Shown here one piece after another: positions 1 to 9,183 of a DNA stretch of 64,000 nucleotides (the stretch's first letter is position 1; each line of letters begins with the position of its first letter). The position numbers were made by a program, and so were the translations under genes. The stretch lies in assembly GCF_000513895.2 (NCBI RefSeq), contig NZ_CP165784.1, positions 1 through 64,000 of the forward strand, read 5' to 3'. The notes under the pieces are model-generated. The model was not told where the DNA came from. It searched no databases and saw only the letters and a program-made list of their open reading frames with translations. The stretch comes from Ensifer sp. WSM1721. GTDB lineage: Bacteria > Pseudomonadota > Alphaproteobacteria > Rhizobiales > Rhizobiaceae.

Positions 1-1215
1 ATGGCGAAGACCGCCGCAAAAGCAACTCCTGTTGTTGAAGGGTTGACCGCATTGATGGAGCGTCATGCCGACGCGCTCTCCAGTCAACTCCAAGCACATC
101 ATCTCAAGGTTTTTCCCCCGACCTCCGAGAAGGGGATTCGAACATTCGCCCCTTCAGAGGCATCCAAGCTGCTGGGCGTCGGGGAATCTTATCTACGGCA
201 GACCGCTTCAGAAATGCCGGAGTTGAATGTCAGCATGAGCCCGGGAGGACGGCGGACTTTTTCCATTGAAGATATCCATGCCCTCCGCAAACACATGGAT
301 CAGGTTGGCCGCGGGAACCGACGTTACCTGCCGCATCGTCGAGACGGCGAGCAGTTGCAGGTTATCTCCGTGATGAATTTCAAAGGCGGGTCGGGCAAGA
401 CGACCACCGCCGCGCATCTGGCACAGTATCTGGCAATGCGCGGGTACCGTATCCTGGCAATCGATCTCGATCCTCAGGCAAGCCTTTCAGCCCTCTTCGG
501 CAGTCAACCGGAAACGGACGTTGGTCCAAACGAAACGCTTTACGGCGCCATCAGGTACGATGAGGAGCAGGTATCGGTCGAGCAAGTCGTCCGCGGAACC
601 TACATTCCCGATCTCCACCTGATCCCAGGGAACCTCGAATTGATGGAATTCGAGCACGACACCCCGCGTGCTCTGATGAAGCGGAAAGAAGGCGACACCC
701 TCTTCTACGGCCGGATCAGTCAAGTCATTGAAGACATCGCGGACAACTATGATGTCGTCGTCATCGACTGCCCGCCTCAGCTAGGCTACCTCACGCTGTC
801 GGCTTTAACGGCCGCAACGTCCATTCTGGTCACTGTGCATCCGCAGATGCTGGACGTGATGTCGATGAACCAGTTCCTGGCAATGACATCGAACTTGCTG
901 CGGGAAATCGAGAACGCCGGCGCCGAGTTCAAGTTTAATTGGATGCGCTACCTGATAACCCGTTTCGAACCGAGCGATGGTCCGCAAAACCAGATGGTGG
1001 GTTATCTCCGGTCTATCTTCGGTGAAAATGTCCTTAATTTCCCTATGCTTAAAACGACCGCGGTTTCCGATGCCGGCTTGACGAACCAGACCCTTTTCGA
1101 AGTGGAGCGCAGCCAATTTACGCGCTCGACCTATGATCGAGCCTTGGAGGCAATGAACGCTGTCAATGACGAGATCGAAACTCTGATCAAAAAAGCATGG
1201 GGTAGATCCACATGA
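1..1215 (+). CDS. repA: Plasmid partitioning ATPase RepA
   Basis: This 404-residue protein is the ParA-type ATPase of a repABC cassette. It segregates the replicon with RepB and represses the operon. A deviant Walker A motif (KGGSGKTTT, about residues 128-136) is followed by the A' motif DLDPQ near 155. The N-terminal 115 residues carry the MerR-like DNA-binding part usual in RepA. The reading frame starts at the first base of the window, so the upstream promoter and any upstream operator are not visible. The length matches the family (about 400 aa). It overlaps repB by 4 bp (ATGA), which indicates translational coupling. The identification is secure; the exact start is only plausible because nothing lies upstream. 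Confidence 0.97.
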   Translation: MAKTAAKATPVVEGLTALMERHADALSSQLQAHHLKVFPPTSEKGIRTFAPSEASKLLGVGESYLRQTASEMPELNVSMSPGGRRTFSIEDIHALRKHMDQVGRGNRRYLPHRRDGEQLQVISVMNFKGGSGKTTTAAHLAQYLAMRGYRILAIDLDPQASLSALFGSQPETDVGPNETLYGAIRYDEEQVSVEQVVRGTYIPDLHLIPGNLELMEFEHDTPRALMKRKEGDTLFYGRISQVIEDIADNYDVVVIDCPPQLGYLTLSALTAATSILVTVHPQMLDVMSMNQFLAMTSNLLREIENAGAEFKFNWMRYLITRFEPSDGPQNQMVGYLRSIFGENVLNFPMLKTTAVSDAGLTNQTLFEVERSQFTRSTYDRALEAMNAVNDEIETLIKKAWGRST

Positions 1216-2234
1216 GCCGAAAGCACATCCTTGGAGTATCAACAGACACCGCCGACATGCCGTCTGTCGAAAACAGGACGGCCAAGAGCCGCTCCATGCC
1301 GCTCCTCGGCGTGACCAGGAAAGAGCGCAATCCGGCAACGAAACTGACCGCGAACATTGGCAACGCATTGCGCGAGCAAAATGATCGTCTCGGCCGGGCC
1401 GAGGAGATTGAGCGACGTCTTGCCGAAGGTCAGGCTGTGGTGGAACTGGACGCCTCGTCGATCGAGCCCTCTTTCGTGCAGGATCGGATGCAAGGGGACA
1501 TCGATGGTCTCCTCGCGTCGATACGCGAGCAAGGGCAGCAGGTCCCGATCCTCGTGAGACCTCATCCCGACCAGCCCGGCCGATATCAGGTTGCCTTCGG
1601 CCACCGCCGACTGCGGGCCGTTGCAGATCTGGGCCTTCCTGTAAAGGCGGTCGTTCGCGAACTGACGGACGAGCAACTTGTCGTAGCGCAGGGGCAGGAA
1701 AACAATGAGCGTGAAGATCTTACCTTCATCGAGAAGGCGCGCTTCGCACATCGGCTCAATAAGCAGTTTGCACGAGAGATCGTCATCGCTGCCATGTCAA
1801 TCGACAAAAGCAATCTGTCCAAGATGCTCCTGCTTGTCGACGCCCTCCCCTCAGAACTGATCGATGCTATCGGCGCCGCTCCGGGTGTTGGACGCCCAAG
1901 CTGGCAGCAGCTGGCAGAGTTGTTCGAAAAGGCCCCTTCTCCATCGGAGGCGATCATATTTGCGACCTCGGAAGAGGTACAAGCGCTGCCGTCGGCAGAC
2001 CGGTTCAAGGCAGTGATTGGCCAACTGAAGCCTCGTCGGACCACGCGTGGGCTGCCGGGCGTCATGTCGTCTCCTGATGGAGACAGACTTGCGCAGGTTA
2101 CACAGAGCAAGTCCAAGCTGGAAATCACGATCGACAGGAAAGCCACGCCTGACTTTGCGGCTTTCGTACTCGAGCATTTGCCGGCGCTCTATCAAGAGCA
2201 CCGCGCCAAGATTCAACGCAAACAGGGAGAGTAA
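1212..2234 (+). CDS. repB: Plasmid partitioning protein RepB (ParB family)
   Basis: RepB is the centromere-binding partner of RepA. It loads on parS sites and stimulates the RepA ATPase. The 340-residue product has the ParB N-terminal domain with the GHRRLR motif near residues 130-135 and the box QENNERED near 162-169, followed by a helix-turn-helix region (about 175-215) and a C-terminal dimerisation part. The start is set by the 4-bp overlap with repA. I did not find a clear parS consensus (GTT-N4-GC-N4-AAC) next to the operon by eye, so the centromere of this replicon is not assigned. Confidence 0.96.
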   Translation: MSRKHILGVSTDTADMPSVENRTAKSRSMPLLGVTRKERNPATKLTANIGNALREQNDRLGRAEEIERRLAEGQAVVELDASSIEPSFVQDRMQGDIDGLLASIREQGQQVPILVRPHPDQPGRYQVAFGHRRLRAVADLGLPVKAVVRELTDEQLVVAQGQENNEREDLTFIEKARFAHRLNKQFAREIVIAAMSIDKSNLSKMLLLVDALPSELIDAIGAAPGVGRPSWQQLAELFEKAPSPSEAIIFATSEEVQALPSADRFKAVIGQLKPRRTTRGLPGVMSSPDGDRLAQVTQSKSKLEITIDRKATPDFAAFVLEHLPALYQEHRAKIQRKQGE

Positions 2235-2239
2235 CCCGC

Positions 2240-2295
2240 AAAAGAAAAGAGCCCCCTCAACGTCGCCGTCGTGGAAGCCCTTCTGTCTCTTTAGC
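2240..2295 (-). ncRNA. Counter-transcribed RNA (incA-type) of the repABC operon
   Basis: repABC plasmids carry a small antisense RNA in the repB-repC gap that lowers RepC synthesis and sets incompatibility. Reading the minus strand here, a promoter (TTGACG, 17-bp spacer, GATTCT) predicts a start near 2295. An RNA of about 55 nt follows, ending in a GC-rich stem built from GGCTTCC and GGGGGCTC and then a T-rich run (CTTTTCTTTT) near 2240. The position, orientation and size match known repABC ctRNAs. The ends are estimated from motif positions. Confidence 0.8.
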
Positions 2296-2301
2296 ACGAA
2301 C

Positions 2302-2330
2302 AGAATCGCATTTCCTCGAATCTTCGTCAA
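2302..2330 (-). promoter_or_regulatory. Promoter of the antisense ctRNA
   Basis: On the minus strand the -35 box TTGACG (2330-2325) and the -10 box GATTCT (2307-2302) are separated by exactly 17 bp. Transcription would run away from repC toward repB, opposing the repABC mRNA leader of repC. Confidence 0.75.
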
Positions 2331-2389
2331 GAGTCTTTGGCGCCGTTATGGTGAGCGAATTTCTTTTGCCTTCTGAAAGGTGAAAGAGG

Positions 2390-3604
2390 ATGCAAACGGG
2401 AAGTGTGACGACGCCATTCGGGCGGCGGCCGATGACGCTCGCGCTCGTGCGGCGCCAGACGGCATTGGCCGAGATCAAACAAGGCAAGACCGCGGACAAA
2501 TGGAAGGTATTCAGGGACATTTCCGCCGCCATGGAGCTGCTCGGGATTCAGTCCAATAGCCTCGCGATCCTTGATGCGCTGTTGAGTTTTTATCCTGACA
2601 ACGAGTTGCGCCAGGACGCACAAATGATCGTCTTTCCCTCGAATGCCCAGCTTGCGCTTCGAGCGCATGCGATGGCGGGCGCGACTTTGCGCAGACACAT
2701 CGCCCTGCTGGTGGAGGCAGGTCTAATCGTCCGAAAGGATAGTGCCAATGGAAAGCGCTACGCCCGCAAGGACTGCAATGGCCAGATAGAGTGCGCCTTC
2801 GGCTTCGACTTGTCGCCGCTCCTCGCGCGTTCCGAAGAGTTGGCGAAACTGGCACAACAAGTGATCGCCAATCGAACAGCGTTCAGGAAAGCCAAAGAGA
2901 GCCTAACGATTTGCCGACGTGACGTCCGGAAGCTAATTACGGCGGCTATGAAAGAGGGCGCAGAAGGCGACTGGCAGGCGATCGAGGATATCTATGTGGC
3001 GCTTGTGAGCAGAATTCCGCGTGTTCCGACACTTGCCGACGTCACGGCGACCCTCGAAGAAATGGAGATGCTTCGCGAGGAGATAGTCAATCGATTGGAA
3101 ATTCAGGAAGATTCCAAAAATAATAGCACCAATGATGCTCACAGTGAGCAGCACATACAGAGTTCAGAGTCCGAATCCACTTATGAACTTGAACCTAGCT
3201 CTGGAAAAGAGCTGGGTGCGAAGCCGAGCGAAATGCGCCGGCCGAAGAGAGAGTCAAAAAAGGCGTTCCCGTTGGGTGTGGTGTTGAAAGCATGCCCGAC
3301 GATATCGGACTATGCACCGGGCGGCACAATCGGAAATTGGCGCGATCTGATGTCGGCCGCGGTCGTCGTTCGATCTATGCTGGGCGTGAGCCCGTCGGCC
3401 TATCAGGAGGCCTGTGAGGCTATGGGGCCGGAAAATGCGGCCGCGGCGGTCGCCTGCATCTTGGAGCGTGCGAACTTCATCAACTCGGCCGGCGGCTACC
3501 TGCGGAATCTTACACGGCGAAGCGAGCGCGACGAATTCTCCCTTGGCCCGATGATAATGGCGTTGTTGAAGACCAATGGGCAGGCGAGCTTGAGGGCCGG
3601 GTAG
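2390..3604 (+). CDS. repC: Replication initiator RepC
   Basis: RepC initiates replication of repABC replicons, and the origin normally lies inside the repC coding sequence, so oriV is probably within this gene. The 404-residue product is the usual length. It has the conserved N-terminal winged-helix region with the family pattern FGRRPMTLALVRRQ near residue 10 and SNAQLALRAHAMAGATLRRH near 83-102, an acidic low-complexity linker (about 240-285), and a conserved C-terminal part around GNWRDLMSAA. The start has a purine-rich ribosome site (AAAGGTGAAAGAGG) directly upstream. Expression is expected to be limited by the antisense RNA encoded in the 155-bp repB-repC gap. Confidence 0.97.
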   Translation: MQTGSVTTPFGRRPMTLALVRRQTALAEIKQGKTADKWKVFRDISAAMELLGIQSNSLAILDALLSFYPDNELRQDAQMIVFPSNAQLALRAHAMAGATLRRHIALLVEAGLIVRKDSANGKRYARKDCNGQIECAFGFDLSPLLARSEELAKLAQQVIANRTAFRKAKESLTICRRDVRKLITAAMKEGAEGDWQAIEDIYVALVSRIPRVPTLADVTATLEEMEMLREEIVNRLEIQEDSKNNSTNDAHSEQHIQSSESESTYELEPSSGKELGAKPSEMRRPKRESKKAFPLGVVLKACPTISDYAPGGTIGNWRDLMSAAVVVRSMLGVSPSAYQEACEAMGPENAAAAVACILERANFINSAGGYLRNLTRRSERDEFSLGPMIMALLKTNGQASLRAG

Positions 3605-3668
3605 GTTTTTATGATCGCGACCACGAAGTTTAATCTTGGCGCACGGGGGCCGAACGCGGTTTTTTGTG

Positions 3669-3710
3669 GTGGTCAGTTGACCACAGTTCTAACCCGCTGA
3701 AAGCTAAGGG
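3669..3710 (+). repeat. Diverged direct repeat with palindrome, copy A
   Basis: The segment begins with GTGGTCAGTTGACCAC, a near-perfect 16-bp inverted repeat, then AGTTCTAAC and a purine-rich tail ending AAGGG. A second copy lies at 5907-5948. By my alignment 33 of 42 positions agree. The palindrome has the look of a GntR-type operator, and the TTGACC and TCTAAC elements could belong to a promoter. No intact GntR gene is nearby. Confidence 0.6.
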
Positions 3711-3964
3711 ACTAAGTGATGCGGTTTGCTCAAATTAGCCAAGGAGAGCGTTACGCGCGGAGGCTGCTCGGGTTGGTAGAGGTGGACAATGATCCACGGC
3801 GATTGACTCGATGGTGGTCCTCGCAATCGCTGATCTGGTTAGGGGCGGGCAGGGGATCAAGCGAACCGGCCGGGCGGGTCCACGGAGTTATACCAACAAT
3901 CTAATGCAGCAAATCGCATTCGGGGAGAAGATGGACGCGATCGGGGCATCGCGGTGCGCAAGGC
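3711..3964. other. Non-coding gap after repC
   Basis: From the repC stop to the IS630 relic (about 360 bases including repeat A) there is no convincing gene. A 62-codon frame at 3716-3904 on the plus strand starts near repeat A but resembles nothing I know and is probably chance. The stretch reads as scar sequence. Confidence 0.5.
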
Positions 3965-4380
3965 CTATTTGATATTAGAGAAGAGTTGCTCGATGTGATT
4001 CAGGTCGGGGCCGTAAGGCGGCAGCGGTCTTGGCCCTCTCTTTCGAATAGCCCGGCACACCGCCAGGCTCTTGTGGTTACCGGGATTGTCGCGGAGGACG
4101 ATGGCACTCAGCGACAGCGTCCTTTCGAGTGCCCTTCTCAACATACATTGGCGTTGGGGCCGGGTTGAGGATCCATGGCGCATTGATCCGGGCGCTTCGG
4201 AGAGCCGCGACGTAAGTCATCGTCCTCCTATGACATGAGTGATCAATGGCTCGCCGCGCTCGCCCAAGCTTTCGGAGCGGAGCCATGTTGGTCTTCACCG
4301 AGGCGTCATCAATGAAGACCAGGCGATTGGAGTCGATCTTGCTCTGATGGCGCTTCCACCGTTCAAACGGGAGGGAAGGC
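3965..4380 (-). mobile_element. Degenerate IS630-family transposase, 3' remnant
   Basis: Two minus-strand frames together give the C-terminal half of an IS630-type DDE transposase. The first runs from about 4375 and shows ERWKRHQSKIDSNRLVFIDD followed by KTNMAPLR. The second ends at 3965 and shows DNPGNHKSLAV and PPYGPDLNHIEQLFSNIK, a variant of the diagnostic PYSPDLNPIEQ. The N-terminal half is absent and there are frameshifts and a premature end, so it is dead. Its 5' end stops where the IS110 relic begins, suggesting that the two elements were joined by insertion or deletion. Confidence 0.8.
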
Positions 4381-4384
4381 GCAG

Positions 4385-5152
4385 AAGAATGACGATCGCG
4401 ACGCTGAGGCAATTCCCGAAGCCGCGACCCGACCAACGATGCGGTTCGTCGCGCTCAAGAGCGAGGAGCAACTCGACCTGCAGAGCCTCCATCGCGCCAG
4501 AGATCGTCTGGTCGGTGAGCGGACTGCCCTGATCAATCAACTGCGTGCAATTCTCCTGGAGAGCGGCATCACCCTTCCCCAGGGCCGTAAGAAGCTCGAG
4601 AGCATCCTTCCGCAGATGATCGAAAACAGCGGCGATCTGTTGAGCGATCGGATCCGACATTTGCTCGAACAGATGTCGCAGGACCTTCGTGACCTCACCA
4701 AGCGCAACACCGCGTTTGACGATGAGTTCACTGCTTTTGCCCGCAATGATGCCGCGTGTCAGCGACTGGAATCGATTCCCGGCATAGGATCGTTGAACGC
4801 CACTGCCTTTGTCGCGGCGATCGACGAAGCGCAGGCGTTTGCTCGCGGCCGAGATCTCGCGGCCTGGCTGGGGCTGGTGCCGCGGCAGATGACCACGGGT
4901 GGAAAGCCTCGGCTGCTGGGCATCAGCAAACGTGGGAACGCATATCTGCGCCGCATGCTGATCCATGGTGCAAGGGCAGCCATGCCGCATCTGGCGCGAA
5001 CCCAGACCGCAACCGGCTCGTGGCTACGCGGGCTGATCGCGCGCGCCCATCCGAATGTCGTCGTGGTCGCGTTGGCGGCAAAGATGGCGCGGATCATTTG
5101 GGCGGTCTTGCAGAAACGTGTTGCGTTCGAATACGCGGGGGCCGCCCTGTAA
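4385..5152 (+). mobile_element. 5'-truncated IS110/IS1111-family transposase
   Basis: In-frame coding runs from about 4385 (KNDDRDAEAIPEA, with an internal ATG at 4439) to 5152. It covers the coiled region and the C-terminal transposase_20 domain: the helix-hairpin-helix-like segment SIPGIGSLNATAFVAAI, then GLVPRQMTTGGKPRLLGISK and GNAYLRRMLIHGARAAM with the conserved C-terminal serine region. The N-terminal DEDD catalytic half (roughly the first 100 residues) is missing, so it cannot transpose. Sequence to about 5310 may be the element's 3' flank. Confidence 0.8.
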
Positions 5153-6934
5153 TCGCGGCGTTGCTGCCTCGCGAAAATCTGCGGGTGGAATGAGGAAGAT
5201 GGCCTGACAGTTAGACGACGCCTTGAAAACCCGACCAAAAAGATGGCGGACCTCGCCGGAGCGTTTATGAGGATCAGGGCGTGCGGAGCTCCATCTTGGC
5301 CAAGGCATGCCTTGAGACCGGGTACGTTGGTGCAGATTGATCAGGCTTCTTCAGACCGCTTGCGGACGGGCGAGCCATACGTTTCTTGAAGCTTGCAGAA
5401 AGTGGCTACATTGCCCGCATGGACTTTCCGCCGCGCTCCTCAGACCTCGCGCACCCGGATGCTGTGCTCGCCGGCAATCCAGGCTTATAGGCGACCGCCG
5501 TTCTTGTCCAGCGCGACACTGCCAGTGTCAGCGCTGGCGTTTCGCCCACTTGATCTTGCTCGAGGGAGCAGCCTTCAGCGCCGCGGCGACTTCATGATAT
5601 GTCTACCCCGGGCAGCAATCCGATCCATCGCCCGTAACGCAAATCCATAGAAGAGGCCCCACCCATCGAACAAACCTCCACGGCTCGTTCAATCCAATCT
5701 GACGTGCGAAGTAAACGGAATCCCGATCCAGTCAAATCGCAAATCGGTCTAGCCATGGCTGGGGAACACGCGAGTAAGCGCTCGGAAATCTCCCTGGGTC
5801 CGCGGAATATTTCGTGGCTGAAGGGGGTACAAGGAGGGGCTGAGGTTTCCATTGCGAGTCCGAGCCATATTCTCATGAGCAGTGTGTCGAATTGGAGATC
5901 TTCGTAGTGGTCAGCTGACCACTGCTCTAACTTGTTGGAAGGAAAGGGGTTTTAAGGACGCTCCTTTATGGTTATCAGGTCTTATCTGATAGCGTCGGAA
6001 CGCTGAGTGAAGCCCAAGTGCAATGGGTATCAGATGGGCTGTTGAAGAGCCTGCAGAGGCCGAAGTCGTGATGAGACACGTGGGACGATATAGCCCGTGT
6101 CCTGAAACAACGCGACTCGACTGGAGCCCCGAACGTCTTCGACGCGCCGCCAGTGGATGGTGTCTGAGCGGATGGCGGATTCCGTGCTTCTGAAGGCCAT
6201 AGTGTTGTTAGCCGGCGCCTGGCCATCAATCCCGAGCGGCGGGCGCGGTCGATCAGGTTTTCACCGACAACGGCGACCATTTCGAACCGCCACGTGACGT
6301 GCGCCCAGGCAAATGTTCAAGCCAGCCCGCGAAATTCGCGCAAGGTGAGGTCGGGGTTTGATGAATGGATTGCCACCGATCAGGCGGTCTTCGGGTAGTC
6401 GAAGCGGGGACTTTCTTGGTCCGGCCGCATGCGGCGAACCGTCGGGAGCCGTAGATGACTGTAGGCGGACGAGGTCTGCCATAGGCAGACTTCTGCGCGG
6501 CCTTGATTTGGCCAACGCCTCGGTCGCCCTTCCTTAAGGCTAGGATTTACAAGCCGATACAGACGCTTCCCGAAGACGAACAGCGCGCCGTTGCCAAGCC
6601 GGCCGAGGAGCTTGTCACGGCCCACAATCTTCGTGAATTGCGGGCCTCGCTGGAAGCACGCAAGAAGACGTGTCTAGCGCTTTTCCAGCCTCGATCTATT
6701 GGTCTGCTTGAATGCGGAGCAAACGATATGACGCTGTCGACACTCCGGGGGCACGTTGAAGATCGTCGAGGGTTTCGCGGGCAAGAATGTCGAGCTTTCG
6801 AGCATCGCACAGCGCTCCCGACGCGGTTCAAAGATCTAAGAGGCTTCTCTGGTTTGGGGGCGTTGTGCTCGCTCCAGCACGTTTTTTCGGACCGTTCCGC
6901 AGGTCGCTCTTCGCCATCTGTCTTCGTATTGCGC
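5153..6934. other. Gene-poor scar region
   Basis: About 1.8 kb without a credible gene. The frames here are short, overlap on both strands and lack family motifs. Noted contents are the probable 3' flank of the IS110 relic (to about 5310), repeat copy B (5907-5948), and a plus-strand stretch near 6550-6665 that translates as TLPEDEQRAVAKPAEELV, reminiscent of a decayed ParD-like antitoxin helix (weak). No structural RNA or terminator was recognised. Confidence 0.5.
5907..5948 (+). repeat. Diverged direct repeat with palindrome, copy B
   Basis: It starts with the perfect 16-bp palindrome GTGGTCAGCTGACCAC, followed by TGCTCTAAC and a purine-rich tail ending AAAGGG. It is in the same orientation as copy A 2.2 kb upstream, and the two copies bracket the IS630/IS110 relics. 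Confidence 0.6.
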
Positions 6935-7195
6935 TCAGCTGAGTTCTGGGCGAGTCCCATGAGAAACGACAGGGGGCGTGAGGAAGCGGGAGAGCTCGAG
7001 CCGGCTGTGGCCGTCCGGTGTGCGCATCATGGCAATCTCGACACGCTGATCGCCCAGTCCAGTGACACGTCCGGCCCATTCGCCTTCGATCGTGGCCCGC
7101 CCTTCGAGCTCGAAGCCGAGTTCGCGAAAGAAATCAATCGTTTTTCCAAGTTCCTCGACGGCGATTCCTACGTTGTCCATCCGCTTGAGCGCCAT
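6935..7195 (-). pseudogene. VOC-family (glyoxalase-like) protein, C-terminally truncated
   Basis: Starting at ATG 7195, the product reads ALKRMDNVGIAVEELGKTID, the first beta-alpha-beta module of a vicinal-oxygen-chelate protein. It continues through VTGLGDQRVEIAMMRTPDG and SRLELSRFLTPP. Family members continue for another 50-60 residues with the second metal-ligand strand. Here the frame leaves the family after PPVV and stops at 6935, so one metal-binding half is missing. It is most likely a broken gene at the edge of the scar region. Confidence 0.7.
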
Positions 7196-7394
7196 GTTCC
7201 ACTCTCCAAAGTGTCGTTCCAATCTAGAAGGTGTCGCCTAGTCTAACAACGGACGCTTGAGGTGCCCCAACGCCGGCGGCCATCCGGGCCCAATTCGCTG
7301 CTGTCCACATCAGAAGCTTGAAATCATGGAACGCCTCAAACCGCCACGCCGTGTTCAAATGATCCCTAAAAGGGCCATAGCAGGGGAGGGGGAG

Positions 7395-8525
7395 CTATAG
7401 CCCTGCCGCTTTCGTCAAGTTGACGCGGAACCGATCGCGACGGCGCTGGTATTTGCGGGTCATTTCTGCGCTGGCGTGGCCGAGCTGCTTCTGCACGTGA
7501 CGCTCGTCGACCTCGGCCGAGGAGGCAAGGCCCGCGCGCAGCGAATGGCCCGCGAACTTCTGGACTCGCTCGACTTCCGAAAGATCGCCGCGCACGCCGG
7601 CGGCCAAGGCCGTTTTCTTGACGAGGCGCGCCACCTCCTGGTCGTTCAGGCGCTCCGGGCCCACATCTTTGCCCCGGCCGGTCACGCGGCGGAAAAGGGG
7701 GCCTTTGGCGATCTTCGCGAACTTGATCCAGGTTTCAACGGCCGCGACAGGGCAGGTGGTGTCGGAGGAGCCGCGGCCGACCTCTACCTCGCGCCAGCCG
7801 GTCTTGCCGCGCAGCGTCAACAGTGCGCCCTTGTCGAGGATCTCGATCCACCCGCGCCCGTCTTCGGTCTGGTCGCGGCCGAGGTCGAGCCCGACGATCT
7901 CGGAGCGCCGGAGGCCGCCGGCGAACCCGATCAGCAGCATCGCCCGGTCCCGGATGCCGCGCAGGGCCCCACGGTCGAGCGTCTCCAGCATGGCGATCAG
8001 GTCTTCGGGCAGGATCGCTTCCTTCTGCCGGGGCGGGGTTGCGTGTTTATTGCGAATGCCGGCCATCACGGTGGCGATCGCGCGATCCTTGCGATCGAGC
8101 GACATGCCGCGTTGCGTGCAGTTCCACCCGATTGCCGCCAACCGCCGCTCGATGGTCGAGACGGTGTTGGGCTTCATGCCGCGCTCCGCGGTACCCGACG
8201 CGCAGGCGGTAATGTAGAGACTGACGAGGTGCGGGTCCGGGGGGAGGGGAGTCAGGTTCGCGCGCCGGCACCAGGCGGAGAAATGCTTCCAGTCGGCGGC
8301 ATAGGCTCTGCGGGTGTTGGCGGAACTCGCTGCTTCGACGTAGCCGCGCGCCCGATCGGCGAGCCCTTCGAGATGCGCCGGCAAGGTGGTGCTCGCTTGC
8401 GCCGCGGAAGAGGGGAGGGGAGTGGTGCCAGGGGTCGTGTCGACACTGATATCGTTTGGGCCGGGATGGTCCGTGTCTGGCGATTTTGAGTAGGTCACTG
8501 GTCCGCTCACGCCGGCGCCTCCCAT
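7395..8525 (-). CDS. Tyrosine-type site-specific recombinase (integrase)
   Basis: This enzyme of about 376 residues has an N-terminal SAM-like core-binding domain (SANTRRAYAADWKHFSAWCR, near residues 67-90) and the C-terminal catalytic domain. The catalytic set is complete: Arg in GGLRRSEIVG (about 206), H-S-L-R (about 327-330), the LGH histidine (about 350) and Tyr in MTRKYQRR (about 359). It should be active in strand exchange. The ATG at 8525 overlaps the end of the upstream PIN gene by 19 bp. A GTG at 8510 overlaps by only 4 bp and is an equally good start. The overlap implies co-transcription with the Phd-PIN module. Integrases with this C-terminus are common on rhizobial replicons. Confidence 0.9.
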   Translation of the reverse strand: MGGAGVSGPVTYSKSPDTDHPGPNDISVDTTPGTTPLPSSAAQASTTLPAHLEGLADRARGYVEAASSANTRRAYAADWKHFSAWCRRANLTPLPPDPHLVSLYITACASGTAERGMKPNTVSTIERRLAAIGWNCTQRGMSLDRKDRAIATVMAGIRNKHATPPRQKEAILPEDLIAMLETLDRGALRGIRDRAMLLIGFAGGLRRSEIVGLDLGRDQTEDGRGWIEILDKGALLTLRGKTGWREVEVGRGSSDTTCPVAAVETWIKFAKIAKGPLFRRVTGRGKDVGPERLNDQEVARLVKKTALAAGVRGDLSEVERVQKFAGHSLRAGLASSAEVDERHVQKQLGHASAEMTRKYQRRRDRFRVNLTKAAGL

Positions 8526-8914
8526 GGATTGATCACAGCTGCGTCCGTGTCTTCGAAATCCTTGACGTTGCGCGTAACGAGAATCAGGTCGTGAACGATT
8601 GCGGTCGCGGCGATCAACCCATCGACCTCGCTGCGCGGCCCGATCGCGGCGATGCGGCCCCATTCGACGGCGATCTGGTCGGTTACCGGCAGGATGCGAT
8701 CGCTATGGTCGCGACGCAGCTTGCGCAGCCATTCTGTGAGGTGAGCGGCAGCCTTGGGGTCGGACTTCTGCTTCAGGGCAATGCCGCGCATGATTCCGCC
8801 GAGGGTCAGCGCGCTGAGATGAACGCTGAGTGGGTCGACCGAGCGCAGCCAAGCGATCGCCTGCGGCGTACCGCGCCGGGCCTCCGAGACGATGTTGGTG
8901 TCCAGCAGATACAT
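8507..8914 (-). CDS. PIN-domain VapC-like toxin, probably catalytically impaired
   Basis: This 135-residue PIN protein is of the VapC/FitB type, predicted to be an RNase neutralised by the antitoxin encoded just upstream. Three of the four conserved acids are visible: D5 in LLDTN, D98 in EVDG and D119 in VKDFE. The fourth, normally Glu in the motif TLGEI, is Gly here (TLGGI, G40; the codon at 8797-8795 reads GGA). A single base change from GAA explains it. Loss of this metal ligand should abolish or strongly lower activity. The stop of the antitoxin gene overlaps this start, and the integrase gene overlaps its end. Confidence 0.85.
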   Translation of the reverse strand: MYLLDTNIVSEARRGTPQAIAWLRSVDPLSVHLSALTLGGIMRGIALKQKSDPKAAAHLTEWLRKLRRDHSDRILPVTDQIAVEWGRIAAIGPRSEVDGLIAATAIVHDLILVTRNVKDFEDTDAAVINPWEAPA

Positions 8915-9168
8915 CAGAAGGCCACGTCGCGGCTTGGAGTCTTGGCGCGTATATCCACCGTGTCGGCGAGCTCATCGTCCCACGCGGGACCGCCGAGCAG
9001 ATCGTCGACGAGCGTCGGCCGACCGGCGCGCAAAGCGTCATAGTCGCGGGCGGACAGCACGACGGCCGTGCGCTCGCCGCGCACGGTAATTTCCTGCGGG
9101 CCTTCGTGGCGCGCCTTCTGCACCACCTTCGAGAACTGGTTCTTGGCGTCCTGCAGCTGCCATTCCAT
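8914..9168 (-). CDS. Phd/YefM-type antitoxin
   Basis: This 84-residue protein has the Phd/YefM opening pattern (EWQLQDAKNQFSKVVQKARH) and the strand TVRGERTAVVLSARDYDAL, followed by an acidic, probably disordered toxin-binding tail. It binds its own promoter and neutralises the PIN partner that follows with a 1-bp overlap. It appears intact. The inverted repeat at 9184-9202 directly upstream is the likely autoregulatory operator. Confidence 0.9.
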   Translation of the reverse strand: MEWQLQDAKNQFSKVVQKARHEGPQEITVRGERTAVVLSARDYDALRAGRPTLVDDLLGGPAWDDELADTVDIRAKTPSRDVAF

Positions 9169-9183
9169 CGATCCGCTCCAATC

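Noticed and set aside
6540..6665. ParD-like antitoxin fragment
   Set aside because: The segment TLPEDEQRAVAKPAEELV is only suggestive. There is no start, ribosome site or partner, so it is mentioned only within the scar-region entry.
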